The position numbers and the translations under genes were made by a program. A DNA stretch of 6,229 bases, from contig JACQZL010000016.1 in NCBI GenBank assembly GCA_016213865.1, positions 1 to 6,229 on the forward strand. The letters are read 5' to 3'. Positions 1 to 5,445 of the stretch are shown here, piece by piece (within the stretch, counting starts at the first letter, position 1; every line of letters begins with the position of its first letter). This stretch comes from Candidatus Rifleibacteriota bacterium (GTDB lineage Bacteria; UBP17; UBA6191; JACPRK01). The notes beneath the pieces were generated by a model, which saw nothing but the letters and a program-made list of their open reading frames with translations, was not told the DNA's origin and ran no database searches.

Positions 1-570
1 CTCACGAACCTCGCGCTGGCCATTCTCAAGGAGCCCTCCTTCGTGAAGAGGGTGGGGTTGCTGGCCGTCGTGGGCGGCGCGACGCACTTCCCTCCGGGGA
101 TGGAGAAGGGCACCATCTTCGTGGACTACAAATCGGAGTACAACCTCAACTGCGATCCGGATGCGGCGATGGTGGTGTTCGAATCGGGCATCCCCATCCG
201 GATGTCGGGCCTGGCGCCGGCGCTGCAAGTGACGGTTGGCCGCAAACAGTTGCCGCGATGGCGGAACTCGGGAAAGCCGGCGGGCCGGTGGATTGCGGCC
301 CGGGTGCGGGAACGGCTGGATGCGCACGGCTCGGACGAGACGCACCTGGGCGACGTGCTGGGCTGTGTGCTGGCGGTGAGACCCGAGCTGGCCCAGGTGC
401 GAACGCTGCCCCTGTCGCTGGAGATGTGGGGGCAGACGCTCAGAACGGTGATCGACCCGACCGGCAGCGGACGTGCGGTGCAGGTGGTGCTCACGGTCGA
501 GCCGCGAAAGTTCATGCCGGTGTTCCTGCGGGCGATGGACCGGGCGCTCGCGGCGTCGCCCGGGCAATGA
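1..570 (+). CDS. Nucleoside hydrolase-like protein (IUNH fold), 5'-truncated by window edge
   Basis: The reading frame is open from base 1, so the start codon lies outside the window and 189 C-terminal residues are visible. The first codons give LTNLALA, the motif that follows GP in inosine/uridine-preferring nucleoside hydrolases. Next come a VVGGA strand and SEYNLNCDPDAA, which matches the family EFN-x-x-x-DPEAA block; its Glu and Asn contact ribose in characterised enzymes. The following strand, VFESGIPIRMSGL, is also typical. Known members cleave the N-glycosidic bond of ribonucleosides for salvage. The usual C-terminal His-Asp pair is not intact: the segment reads THLGDVLGCVLAVRPEL, with Gly directly before the Asp and a His three residues before it. 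The segment before EYN lacks the usual GN. Fold assignment is fairly secure. Substrate and activity are uncertain, and the calcium-binding N-terminal Asp cluster cannot be seen. Confidence 0.8.
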   Translation, partial: LTNLALAILKEPSFVKRVGLLAVVGGATHFPPGMEKGTIFVDYKSEYNLNCDPDAAMVVFESGIPIRMSGLAPALQVTVGRKQLPRWRNSGKPAGRWIAARVRERLDAHGSDETHLGDVLGCVLAVRPELAQVRTLPLSLEMWGQTLRTVIDPTGSGRAVQVVLTVEPRKFMPVFLRAMDRALAASPGQ

Positions 571-578
571 CGCGAAAG

Positions 579-601
579 CCGGTCGGTCAGGACGCGACCG
601 G
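579..601. terminator. GC-rich inverted repeat between convergent genes, possible bidirectional terminator
   Basis: CCGGTCG (579-585) pairs perfectly with CGACCGG (595-601) around a 9-nt loop. It lies nine bases past the nucleoside hydrolase stop and 19 bases past the stop of the opposing thioredoxin-like gene. No T-run follows on either strand, so intrinsic termination is plausible but unproven. Confidence 0.4.
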
Positions 602-620
602 AGTGCGCGCCCGGGTCAGC

Positions 621-1148
621 TCACCAGCCTACTTCGGAGCCGCTGCCGGGGGCGCGGCGCTGGCCGCCAAAGCGAGGTGGGCTCGTCGGCTCGGGTGCCA
701 CGGCGCTGCTCCACTCGAGGAGCCGTTCGTAGGCCTCCGTGCCGCGCAGCCAGAGACGGCCCTGAGCATCGAAGATCTCGAAGTGGGGGAGGGCCTCCAG
801 CTTGTGCTGTCGCGCGACGGGAGAACCGAAGTCGATGCCTCGCGCCCCTGCCCGGTCGATGTCGATCGTCCGGACCACGACGTCGGCCCGGGCAGCCACG
901 AGACGTTCGAGCTTCGGAGCCATCAGGCGGCACGGTGGGCAGCGATGGCTGAAGAAGTCGAAGACGGTCAGCTTGCCGGGCACGACGTAGCCCTCGAGGT
1001 CGAGGCGTTGCCCGGGGCTGCCGATGAGGCCGATGGGGTCGGCCGCGCCGGGCCGCAGGTGCGGAAGGTCGACCGCGGGGAGAGGCCCGCCGCCAGCGGT
1101 GATGACGAGGATTGAAAGGATGAGGAGGGTTAAAATCGAACGGGTCAT
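621..1148 (-). CDS. Exported thioredoxin-fold protein with CPPC motif
   Basis: 175 residues. Residues 1-19 are a hydrophobic export signal (MTRSILTLLILSILVITAG) with no lipobox Cys. A thioredoxin-like domain follows: the strand and active site TVFDFFSHRCPPCRLMAP carries Cys70 and Cys73. A VVRTIDIDR strand, then GIDFGSPVARQ and LPHFEIFD follow, where Pro121 is the expected cis-proline and the last strand leads into a DAQG turn. The GID-x-x-SPVA-x-Q block is shared with a family of short periplasmic thioredoxin-like proteins. It probably works as a thiol-disulfide reductant or oxidant outside the cytoplasm; direction and partner are unknown. From about residue 151 there is a Pro/Gly/Arg-rich tail without visible structure. 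The ATG at 1148 is preceded on its strand by AGGAGA with 6 nt spacing. The gene is divergent from the histidine kinase and convergent with the nucleoside hydrolase. Confidence 0.85.
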   Translation of the reverse strand: MTRSILTLLILSILVITAGGGPLPAVDLPHLRPGAADPIGLIGSPGQRLDLEGYVVPGKLTVFDFFSHRCPPCRLMAPKLERLVAARADVVVRTIDIDRAGARGIDFGSPVARQHKLEALPHFEIFDAQGRLWLRGTEAYERLLEWSSAVAPEPTSPPRFGGQRRAPGSGSEVGW

Positions 1149-1184
1149 GAGAGTTCTCCTGCCTTGGTGACTCGAGGGTTGCTG

Positions 1185-1212
1185 TTTGTGATTCAGGTCA
1201 CCTGCAAGTCAA
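1185..1212 (-). promoter_or_regulatory. Candidate promoter with palindromic spacer, upstream of the exported thioredoxin-like gene
   Basis: Read on the minus strand, TTGACT (1212-1207) is a strong -35 match. After 16 nt comes CACAAA (1190-1185), a weak -10. The spacer contains CAGGTGACCTG (1204-1194), two perfect 5-bp arms around one central base. The predicted transcript start lies about 30 nt before the ATG. Position and dyad suggest a repressor or MerR-family site, but the palindrome is short and the -10 is poor. On the plus strand only a very weak match (TTGTGA at 1186, TCAAAC at 1209) was seen for the histidine kinase. Confidence 0.35.
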
Positions 1213-1321
1213 ACGCCTCGAGACGAGGAAGGTAACCGGCCAGCGTGAAGGCCGCACGCGGAGGGGTGTTACCCTCGAGCGGTCTTCCTCGTTGAAGCAG
1301 TGACGGCCAGGAGGCTTTGGA

Positions 1322-2764
1322 ATGCGAAGACGGATCATGGGCTTGAGCATCGGATTGGTGCTGCTCTTCTCGATCTCGACCGGGCTCCTCCACTTCTGGC
1401 GGATGGCTGTTCAGATGAGGATGCTGGCAGCCGAACGGCTACGTTCGATCGTGGCGACGGCCGCGGCTGGGGTCGACGGAGACGCCCACGCGGAGTTGAA
1501 TCGCTGTCTGGACAAGAACTGCCCCAACTACCGCAAGCTGGCCGGCTTTCTTCGCCAGGTTCAGAGCCAGAACGGCCTTTCGACGGAGGTCTACACGCTG
1601 GCGCGGACGGCGACCGGGACGCGATTCGTGCTGCGCACCGAACATGAATCGGACTTCGGCATGCCCTACGAACTGCGTCCGGAGATGAGGCTGGTCTTTG
1701 AACGGGGCGAGCTGGTCACGACCGGCGTCTACGAGGATCGGTGGGGCTCGTGGATGTCGGCCTACGCGCCGATCGTCGATTCCGCGGGCCACGTCGTCGC
1801 CTTGCTTGAAGCGGACTACCGGGCCGAGGAACTGTCGGCCATGGTGTTGCGCGATGTTCGGGACAACCTGCTTCTGTGGTTGCTGGGGCTGGCCTTGACC
1901 GTGGTGCTGGGGAATCGTCTGTCCCGCCAGCTCACCATGCCGCTGGCCCAGTTGACGCGGGCCGTGGACGCGACCGGCGAGGGGGAGGAACATCATCCGC
2001 TGCCCCTGGAGGCCCCGGCGGAACTGGGAATGTTGGCCCGCCGATTCCAGGCCATGCGGGAAGCGGTGGCGCAGGCGCGGGCGCGGGAACGGCTGGCGAC
2101 CGTCGGGCAGATGGCCGGGGCGATGATCCACGACCTGAGGGGCCCGCTGATGGTCGTGTCCGGGATGACGGAGCTGATCCAGGGCGAGGATTCGGCGGAG
2201 GAACGGGCTGACCTGGTGAGGCGGGTGCTTGAACAGGTCCGGCGGATCGAGGCGATGGCCCGCGATGTCCTGGAGTTTTCGCGCGGCACGTCGCACCTGG
2301 AGCTGGGCCGGTTCCGGGCGGCGGGCTTGGTGGACGGAATCGCGGAGGACGCGACACTTCTGGCCCGGCAAAAGGGCGTGCAGCTTCGCGTGGAGACGGG
2401 CTGGGACGGCGAGGTGGAGGGCGATCCGGACAAGCTGCGGCGAGTGACCTACAACCTGACGAAGAACGCCATCGAGGCGACGCCCTCGGGAAAGAGCGTC
2501 GTGCTGAAGGTGAGCGGCGGCGAGGGCCGATGGCAGATGCAGGTCTGCGACGCGGGACCGGGGCTTCCTCCGGAGGTGGCGAACCGGCTCTTCGAGGCCT
2601 TTGCCACGCACGGGAAGAAAGGCGGCACCGGCCTTGGGCTGGCCATCGTGAAGAGCATCGTCGAACGCCACTCGGGCACCGTCACTCACCGCCCCGGGCC
2701 GGAGGGCGGAGCGGTCTTCAGCGTGGACCTGCCGGTGTCGCAAGGCGAGCCCACGGTGAAGTGA
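1322..2764 (+). CDS. Membrane-bound sensor histidine kinase (extracytoplasmic sensor-HAMP-HisKA-HATPase)
   Basis: 480 residues. TM1 is about residues 6-26. Residues 28-182 form the extracytoplasmic sensor, with VYTLARTATGTRFVLRTE, a YEDRWGSWMSAYAPIVDSAG block and LLEADY, resembling Cache-like sensors of kinases and cyclases. TM2 is about 183-199, and a HAMP linker runs to about 250. The H box MIHDLRGPL carries the phospho-acceptor His270. The N box is NLTKNAIEA (378-386), G1 is DAGPGLP (410-416), the F box is LFEAF (423-427), and G2 is GGTGLGLAIVKSIVERHSG (434-452). All ATP-binding boxes look intact, so it should autophosphorylate. The ligand is unknown; Cys62 and Cys67 in the sensor (CLDKNC) could form a disulfide or bind metal. 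The ATG has AGGAGG (1309-1314) at 7 nt. No receiver gene is adjacent, so it is an orphan within this window. It ends 107 bp before the mer promoter and need not belong to that unit. Confidence 0.93.
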   Translation: MRRRIMGLSIGLVLLFSISTGLLHFWRMAVQMRMLAAERLRSIVATAAAGVDGDAHAELNRCLDKNCPNYRKLAGFLRQVQSQNGLSTEVYTLARTATGTRFVLRTEHESDFGMPYELRPEMRLVFERGELVTTGVYEDRWGSWMSAYAPIVDSAGHVVALLEADYRAEELSAMVLRDVRDNLLLWLLGLALTVVLGNRLSRQLTMPLAQLTRAVDATGEGEEHHPLPLEAPAELGMLARRFQAMREAVAQARARERLATVGQMAGAMIHDLRGPLMVVSGMTELIQGEDSAEERADLVRRVLEQVRRIEAMARDVLEFSRGTSHLELGRFRAAGLVDGIAEDATLLARQKGVQLRVETGWDGEVEGDPDKLRRVTYNLTKNAIEATPSGKSVVLKVSGGEGRWQMQVCDAGPGLPPEVANRLFEAFATHGKKGGTGLGLAIVKSIVERHSGTVTHRPGPEGGAVFSVDLPVSQGEPTVK

Positions 2765-2776
2765 ACGCTGGAGCCT

Positions 2777-2836
2777 GTGAGAGCGCGCTCACGCTCGGCT
2801 GGTGAGGCCGCACTCATCGGAGGCCCGCAAGGGGCC
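2777..2836 (+). terminator. Two small inverted repeats after the histidine kinase, weak terminator candidates
   Basis: An imperfect dyad GTGAGAGCGCGCTCAC (2777-2792) has the perfect 10-bp palindrome GAGCGCGCTC at its core. A second stem pairs GGCCC (2822-2826) with GGGCC (2832-2836) around GCAAG. Neither is followed by a T-run. They sit between the kinase stop and the mer promoter, where a terminator would insulate the two units. Function is inferred from position only. Confidence 0.3.
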
Positions 2837-2871
2837 CCGTCTTGCCCGACAAAAATAGTCTGGGTAACAAG

Positions 2872-2902
2872 TTGACTCGGTACCTGGGTACAAGCCGTAT
2901 GT
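2872..2902 (+). promoter_or_regulatory. MerR-type mercury promoter/operator (19-bp spacer with GTAC-N4-GTAC dyad)
   Basis: TTGACT (2872-2877) is a near-consensus -35. A 19-bp spacer leads to GTATGT (2897-2902) as -10; a TATGTG reading would give 20 bp. Over-long spacers are the hallmark of promoters that MerR-family activators untwist. Inside the spacer, GTAC at 2880-2883 and GTAC at 2888-2891 are separated by 4 bp, and the first begins 2 bp after the -35. From memory this is the same geometry as the Tn501/Tn21 mer operator (TTGACT, two bases, GTAC-N4-GTAC). The promoter reads straight into merR, so MerR probably controls its own gene and the three downstream genes, as in mer operons where merR is promoter-proximal. 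An A-rich stretch (2851-2856) lies upstream of the -35. Confidence 0.8.
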
Positions 2903-2921
2903 GAAAGATGAGATGACCGAA

Positions 2922-3338
2922 ATGAACCTCGAAACGCTCACCTCGGGACAGGTCGCGAGGCAAGCTGGGGTGAACCGGCAGACGCTCAGATACTACGAAC
3001 GCCGGGGCTTGTTGCCGTGTCCGCCACGCCGGTGCGGAGGCTACCGCCAGTATCCGGACGAGGCCGTGCTGGTGCTCCGATTCGTGAAGCGAGCTAAGGG
3101 GCTGGGGTTCACCCTGGAGCAGATCCTCGACCTGCTGCGGTTGAGGTCCGATCGGCGTGCGAACTGCGCCGCGGTGCGCGAGCGTGCTCGCGAGAAAATC
3201 GAGGACATCCAGCGAAGGTTACAAGATCTCGAGGCGATGCGGCAGGCCTTGAAGCTGCTTGTCGAGACATGCGGGAACGACGGTTCGGCCCGGGATTGCC
3301 CAATCCTGGAGGCTCTCGAGAGCCGAGACCACGAGTGA
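2922..3338 (+). CDS. merR: Mercury-responsive MerR-family transcriptional regulator
   Basis: 138 residues from ATG 2922. The N-terminal winged helix-turn-helix reads SGQVARQAGVNRQTLRYYER and continues RGLLP, the MerR-family signature. A coiled-coil dimer helix follows. The Hg(II) site is diagnostic: Cys82 (ANCAAV), Cys117 (VETCGN) and Cys126 (RDCPIL). Their spacings of 35 and 9 residues equal those of Tn501 MerR, where these cysteines coordinate Hg(II) across the dimer. CueR, ZntR and SoxR have different ligand patterns, so an Hg(II) or closely related thiophilic-metal sensor is the best call. Two extra cysteines lie in the wing. Starts at GTG 2901 and ATG 2913 are in frame, but GTG 2901 overlaps the predicted -10 and a transcript would begin near 2909. 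ATG 2922 has a GAG 9 nt upstream and leaves a very short leader. It is the first gene of a four-gene unit. Confidence 0.92.
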   Translation: MNLETLTSGQVARQAGVNRQTLRYYERRGLLPCPPRRCGGYRQYPDEAVLVLRFVKRAKGLGFTLEQILDLLRLRSDRRANCAAVRERAREKIEDIQRRLQDLEAMRQALKLLVETCGNDGSARDCPILEALESRDHE

Positions 3339-3349
3339 GGAGGCTGACC

Positions 3350-3697
3350 ATGAAGATGAAGATCGAGGTGTTCACGGCGGGTTGCGGGTTCTGCGAACCC
3401 GTCGTGGAACAGGCAAGACAGATTGCACGCCAGAATTGCGAGCTCCTGGTGCGGGATGTGCGCTCGAATCCGGAGGCGCTTGCTCGGGCAACCGAGCTGG
3501 GCGTCCAGCGCGTGCCGGCGGTGGCGATCGACGGACGGTTGGCCCCCTGTTGCTCGGCAACCTGGTCGGTCGAGGAAGCTCTCCGAGAGGCAGGGGTCGG
3601 TGAACCACGATGCCCCCGGGTTGTTGCGAAGCAGCAGGGGCGAGAAGATGTCCGGACTGCGGGGCCCAAGGCCATCGGGTCGACGCCGAGACCGTGA
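3350..3697 (+). CDS. Small cytoplasmic thioredoxin/glutaredoxin-fold protein with CGFC and CC motifs
   Basis: 115 residues, no signal peptide. The start MKMKIEVFTAGCGFCEP places a CxxC (Cys12, Cys15) directly after the first strand, as in small glutaredoxin/thioredoxin folds. A second half follows with GVQRVPAVAIDG (cis-Pro56) and then APCCSA with vicinal Cys67-Cys68. Two thiol pairs facing each other across a thioredoxin fold suit binding or relaying a soft metal, or reducing metal-thiolate adducts. The recognisable domain ends near residue 84; residues 85-115 form a charged tail encoded where the next gene overlaps. The ATG is 11 nt past the merR stop, with AGGAGG (3338-3343) at 6 nt, and the SD overlaps that stop. 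It is co-transcribed with merR. Exact biochemical role is unknown; a link to mercury handling is inferred from operon membership and cysteines. Confidence 0.82.
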   Translation: MKMKIEVFTAGCGFCEPVVEQARQIARQNCELLVRDVRSNPEALARATELGVQRVPAVAIDGRLAPCCSATWSVEEALREAGVGEPRCPRVVAKQQGREDVRTAGPKAIGSTPRP

Positions 3698-4062
3698 GGG
3701 CGTTGACCGTGGAGCGGGTCCTGGCCGCGATGCCGCAAGGTGAACTGGGAATTTGCCTGTCGCCCTCCTGCGACACGGTCTACTTCTCGCAGCAGTTGGA
3801 CAGCCCGTGGGTTGCGCGGCGCGAAGATGTGACAGTTCGCGTGTTTCGGAAGGAGCAAGCTCCGGGTCGGCTGGTCTGCTATTGCTTTGGGCACACGGTG
3901 GCGTCGATCCGCGAGGAAGTCCTCAGAACCAGGAACAGCGGCATCGAGGAGGAGCTCCGCCGGATGGTCGCGGACCGCCGCTGCTCGTGCAAGACGACGA
4001 ACCCGCAAGGGACCTGCTGCCTGGGAGATGTCCGCCGCGTGGTCGAGGAGGTGAAGAGGTGA
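3610..4062 (+). CDS. CopZ N-domain-like iron-sulfur/zinc metallochaperone
   Basis: 150 residues, 11 cysteines: CC at 5-6, CPDCG at 14-18, Cys49 and Cys54, CYC at 90-92, CSC at 125-127 and CC at 136-137. The order matches the N-terminal domain of Archaeoglobus CopZ and stand-alone 'putative iron-sulfur cluster-binding metallochaperone' proteins. These have an N-terminal zinc-ribbon-like part, then CD-x-VYF and a VCYCFGHTV BFD-like [2Fe-2S] segment with a late C-x-C and NPQGTCCLGDV. No C-terminal heavy-metal-associated (HMA) domain with GMTCxxC is present, so it is a free-standing module. Probable role: binding a thiophilic metal or electron supply in the cytoplasm; metal identity is not settled. 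An in-frame TGA at 3601-3603 forces the start to ATG 3610. It has no convincing SD, so translation probably couples to the upstream gene, whose frame it overlaps by 88 nt. Confidence 0.85.
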   Translation: MPPGCCEAAGARRCPDCGAQGHRVDAETVRALTVERVLAAMPQGELGICLSPSCDTVYFSQQLDSPWVARREDVTVRVFRKEQAPGRLVCYCFGHTVASIREEVLRTRNSGIEEELRRMVADRRCSCKTTNPQGTCCLGDVRRVVEEVKR

Positions 4063-4505
4063 AGTCGACTGGGCGGTCTATCAACGCCTCATCGGGTCCG
4101 CTGGGTGCTTTCGGGTGGTTGGCGGCCGGCGAGCTCGCGGTTGCCGGCGCAGCCTCGTGCTGTTGGCTGCCGGCAATGGCGGCAGCTCTGGGGTTGGGTA
4201 GCGCCGGCGCCGCCCTGGCCTCCTTCGGAGCAGGCTCGTACCCGCTCGGATTCGCCGTCGTGGCGCTGGCGCTGGCCGGCCGCTGGTGGTGGCGTTTGAG
4301 GCACTCAGGGCCGGAAGAACCGTGCTGTGCGACAGGTCGAGGTCAGACGCGCGGGAAGAAATCCCGCTGGCCCTGGTACGCCGCGGGCTTGCTGGCCGGC
4401 GCCGCCGTGGCCTTGTCCGCGGTCAGTGAAATCCGCGGGAGCGAAACGGGAGTGGCCTCGACGTCCGCATTGCTCGACAAGGCTCCGGCTCGGTGCTGCA
4501 GGTAG
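4059..4505 (+). CDS. merT: MerT-like mercuric ion transporter
   Basis: 148 residues with three predicted membrane helices: about 17-38, 44-75 (with a break near 58-62) and 104-122. Vicinal Cys34-Cys35 (ASCCWLP) sits in the first helix, as in MerT. A second pair, Cys89-Cys90 (EEPCCATG), is in the loop between helices 2 and 3, where MerT carries its cytoplasmic cysteines. MerT moves Hg(II) inward through the inner membrane from the first pair to the second. The protein is longer than a typical MerT (about 116 residues) and has a 26-residue tail ending in Cys146-Cys147-Arg, which the usual topology would place outside the cytoplasm. The GTG start overlaps the previous stop as GTGA and has AGGAGG (4046-4051) at 7 nt. 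It is the last gene of the unit. Bases 4506-4638, up to the convergent redoxin gene, show no gene, clear hairpin or T-run. Confidence 0.8.
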   Translation: MKSTGRSINASSGPLGAFGWLAAGELAVAGAASCCWLPAMAAALGLGSAGAALASFGAGSYPLGFAVVALALAGRWWWRLRHSGPEEPCCATGRGQTRGKKSRWPWYAAGLLAGAAVALSAVSEIRGSETGVASTSALLDKAPARCCR

Positions 4506-4638
4506 GTGCGTACCCCAAGAGCGCTGAGAACTCGGTGCTGGCGTGCCTTCACCCTGGCTGTCCGCTGTTTGTCATGCCGCCGAGACGCGACTCACGGCCT
4601 ATCGGTGGCGGCTGCGGCAGCGACGTGAACGCCGGCAC

Positions 4639-5439
4639 TCATCGCCCCGCCGGGACCTTCGCGGGCAGCCTCAGCTTGGCGAGGGCCGCCAGGATGGCCT
4701 CGGGCTCGAGGCGCCTGGTGTAGTCGGGGTCGACCGACGCCAGGGCCACGAGCCCCTGGCGGTCGAGCACGAAGGTGCCCGGGACCGGCAGTTCCCACTT
4801 GCCGTCGGCGTTGAACTTCTCGAGCGTGAGGCCGAAGCCCCGGTAGAGTTCCTCGAGTTTCGGGGGAACCCGGAAGGCCAGCCCGAACGAGCGAGCGACT
4901 CGATTGCCAGCGTCGGACAGCACCTCGAACTCGAGCTTCATGGTCTGCACCGATTCCTTGACGTAGTCGGGCTTTTCAGGTGAAATCGCCACCAGCGAGG
5001 CCCCGGCCTCGCGCAGTCTGGGTAGGGCCTCCTGAAGGGCCGCGAGCTGGGCGTTGCAGTACGGGCACCAGTGGCCGCGGTAGAAAACGAGGACCACGGG
5101 CCCGCGGGCCAGCAACTCCCGGAGCTGCACCGACTTGCCCTCGGAGTTGGGCAGGGTGAAGTCGGGAGCTCGAGCGCCGGGCTTGAGACTGTGCTCGAGC
5201 AGCCCGGAGCGCGTCAGGTCGCGAAGCGCCGTCTCGACGATCGCTCGCTTCTCGGGGCTGGCCTTCCGGCCTGAGGCTGCGCGCATCGCGGCCAGCTTAC
5301 GTTCCAGCGGACCCGGCCCCGGCGGCTTGGCCCCCGGCTCGGCGAGAGCGGCGCCGGTCAGGAAGGCGCTGGCGAGCAGCGCCACCGGGAGCGAGCGAGA
5401 GATCCGGCGAGAATCGAACAGGTGAGTGAGTGCGAACAA
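4639..5439 (-). CDS. Exported peroxiredoxin-like (AhpC/TSA-redoxin) protein with CPYC motif
   Basis: 266 residues from TTG 5439. The N-terminus has Arg-rich residues (RRISR), a hydrophobic stretch LPVALLASAFLTGAALA and a likely cleavage after ALA-33. A linker helix (45-85) precedes the redoxin domain: KPGARAPDFTLPNSEGK, then VVLVFYRGHWCPYCNAQL with Cys125 and Cys128, VAISPEKPDYV, FEVLSDAGNRVARSFG, and a late VPGTFVLDRQG with a likely cis-Pro. This layout is that of peroxiredoxin-like family proteins, which reduce peroxides or exchange thiols; the CxxC allows either a resolving Cys or a disulfide reductase role. The TTG has a perfect AAGGAGG 6 nt upstream, while the longer GTG start (5496) has none and would put 20 extra residues before the signal. 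It is downstream of the anti-sigma-like gene on the same strand, so it may share its transcript, and is convergent with merT. Confidence 0.85.
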   Translation of the reverse strand: MFALTHLFDSRRISRSLPVALLASAFLTGAALAEPGAKPPGPGPLERKLAAMRAASGRKASPEKRAIVETALRDLTRSGLLEHSLKPGARAPDFTLPNSEGKSVQLRELLARGPVVLVFYRGHWCPYCNAQLAALQEALPRLREAGASLVAISPEKPDYVKESVQTMKLEFEVLSDAGNRVARSFGLAFRVPPKLEELYRGFGLTLEKFNADGKWELPVPGTFVLDRQGLVALASVDPDYTRRLEPEAILAALAKLRLPAKVPAGR

Positions 5440-5445
5440 GGCAAG

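Noticed and set aside
258..1115. Plus-strand open frame spanning the nucleoside hydrolase end and the exported thioredoxin-like gene
   Set aside because: It overlaps two recognisable genes out of frame and has Ala/Gly/Arg-rich low-information translation with no ribosome site.
1231..1273. GGTAAC (1231-1236) and GTTACC (1268-1273) inverted repeat before the kinase gene
   Set aside because: Arms of 6 bp separated by 31 bases are expected by chance and coincide with no promoter element.
1439..2743. Long open minus-strand frame opposite the histidine kinase (434 codons)
   Set aside because: It is antisense to an intact kinase with every catalytic box. Its translation is rich in His, Arg, Gln and Pro with no domain, as expected of a shadow frame in GC-rich DNA.
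2872..4505. mer operon as part of a transposon (Tn501/Tn21-like)
   Set aside because: No transposase, resolvase, res site or terminal inverted repeats are visible, and codon style matches the flanking genes.
4506..4638. Convergent gap between merT and the redoxin gene searched for a terminator
   Set aside because: Only stems of 3-5 bp and no T-run were seen, so no terminator is called.
4493..4723. Short plus-strand frame after merT with a few cysteines, considered as a MerP or small metal protein
   Set aside because: It has no GMTCxxC metal motif, no signal peptide and no SD, and runs antisense into the redoxin gene.
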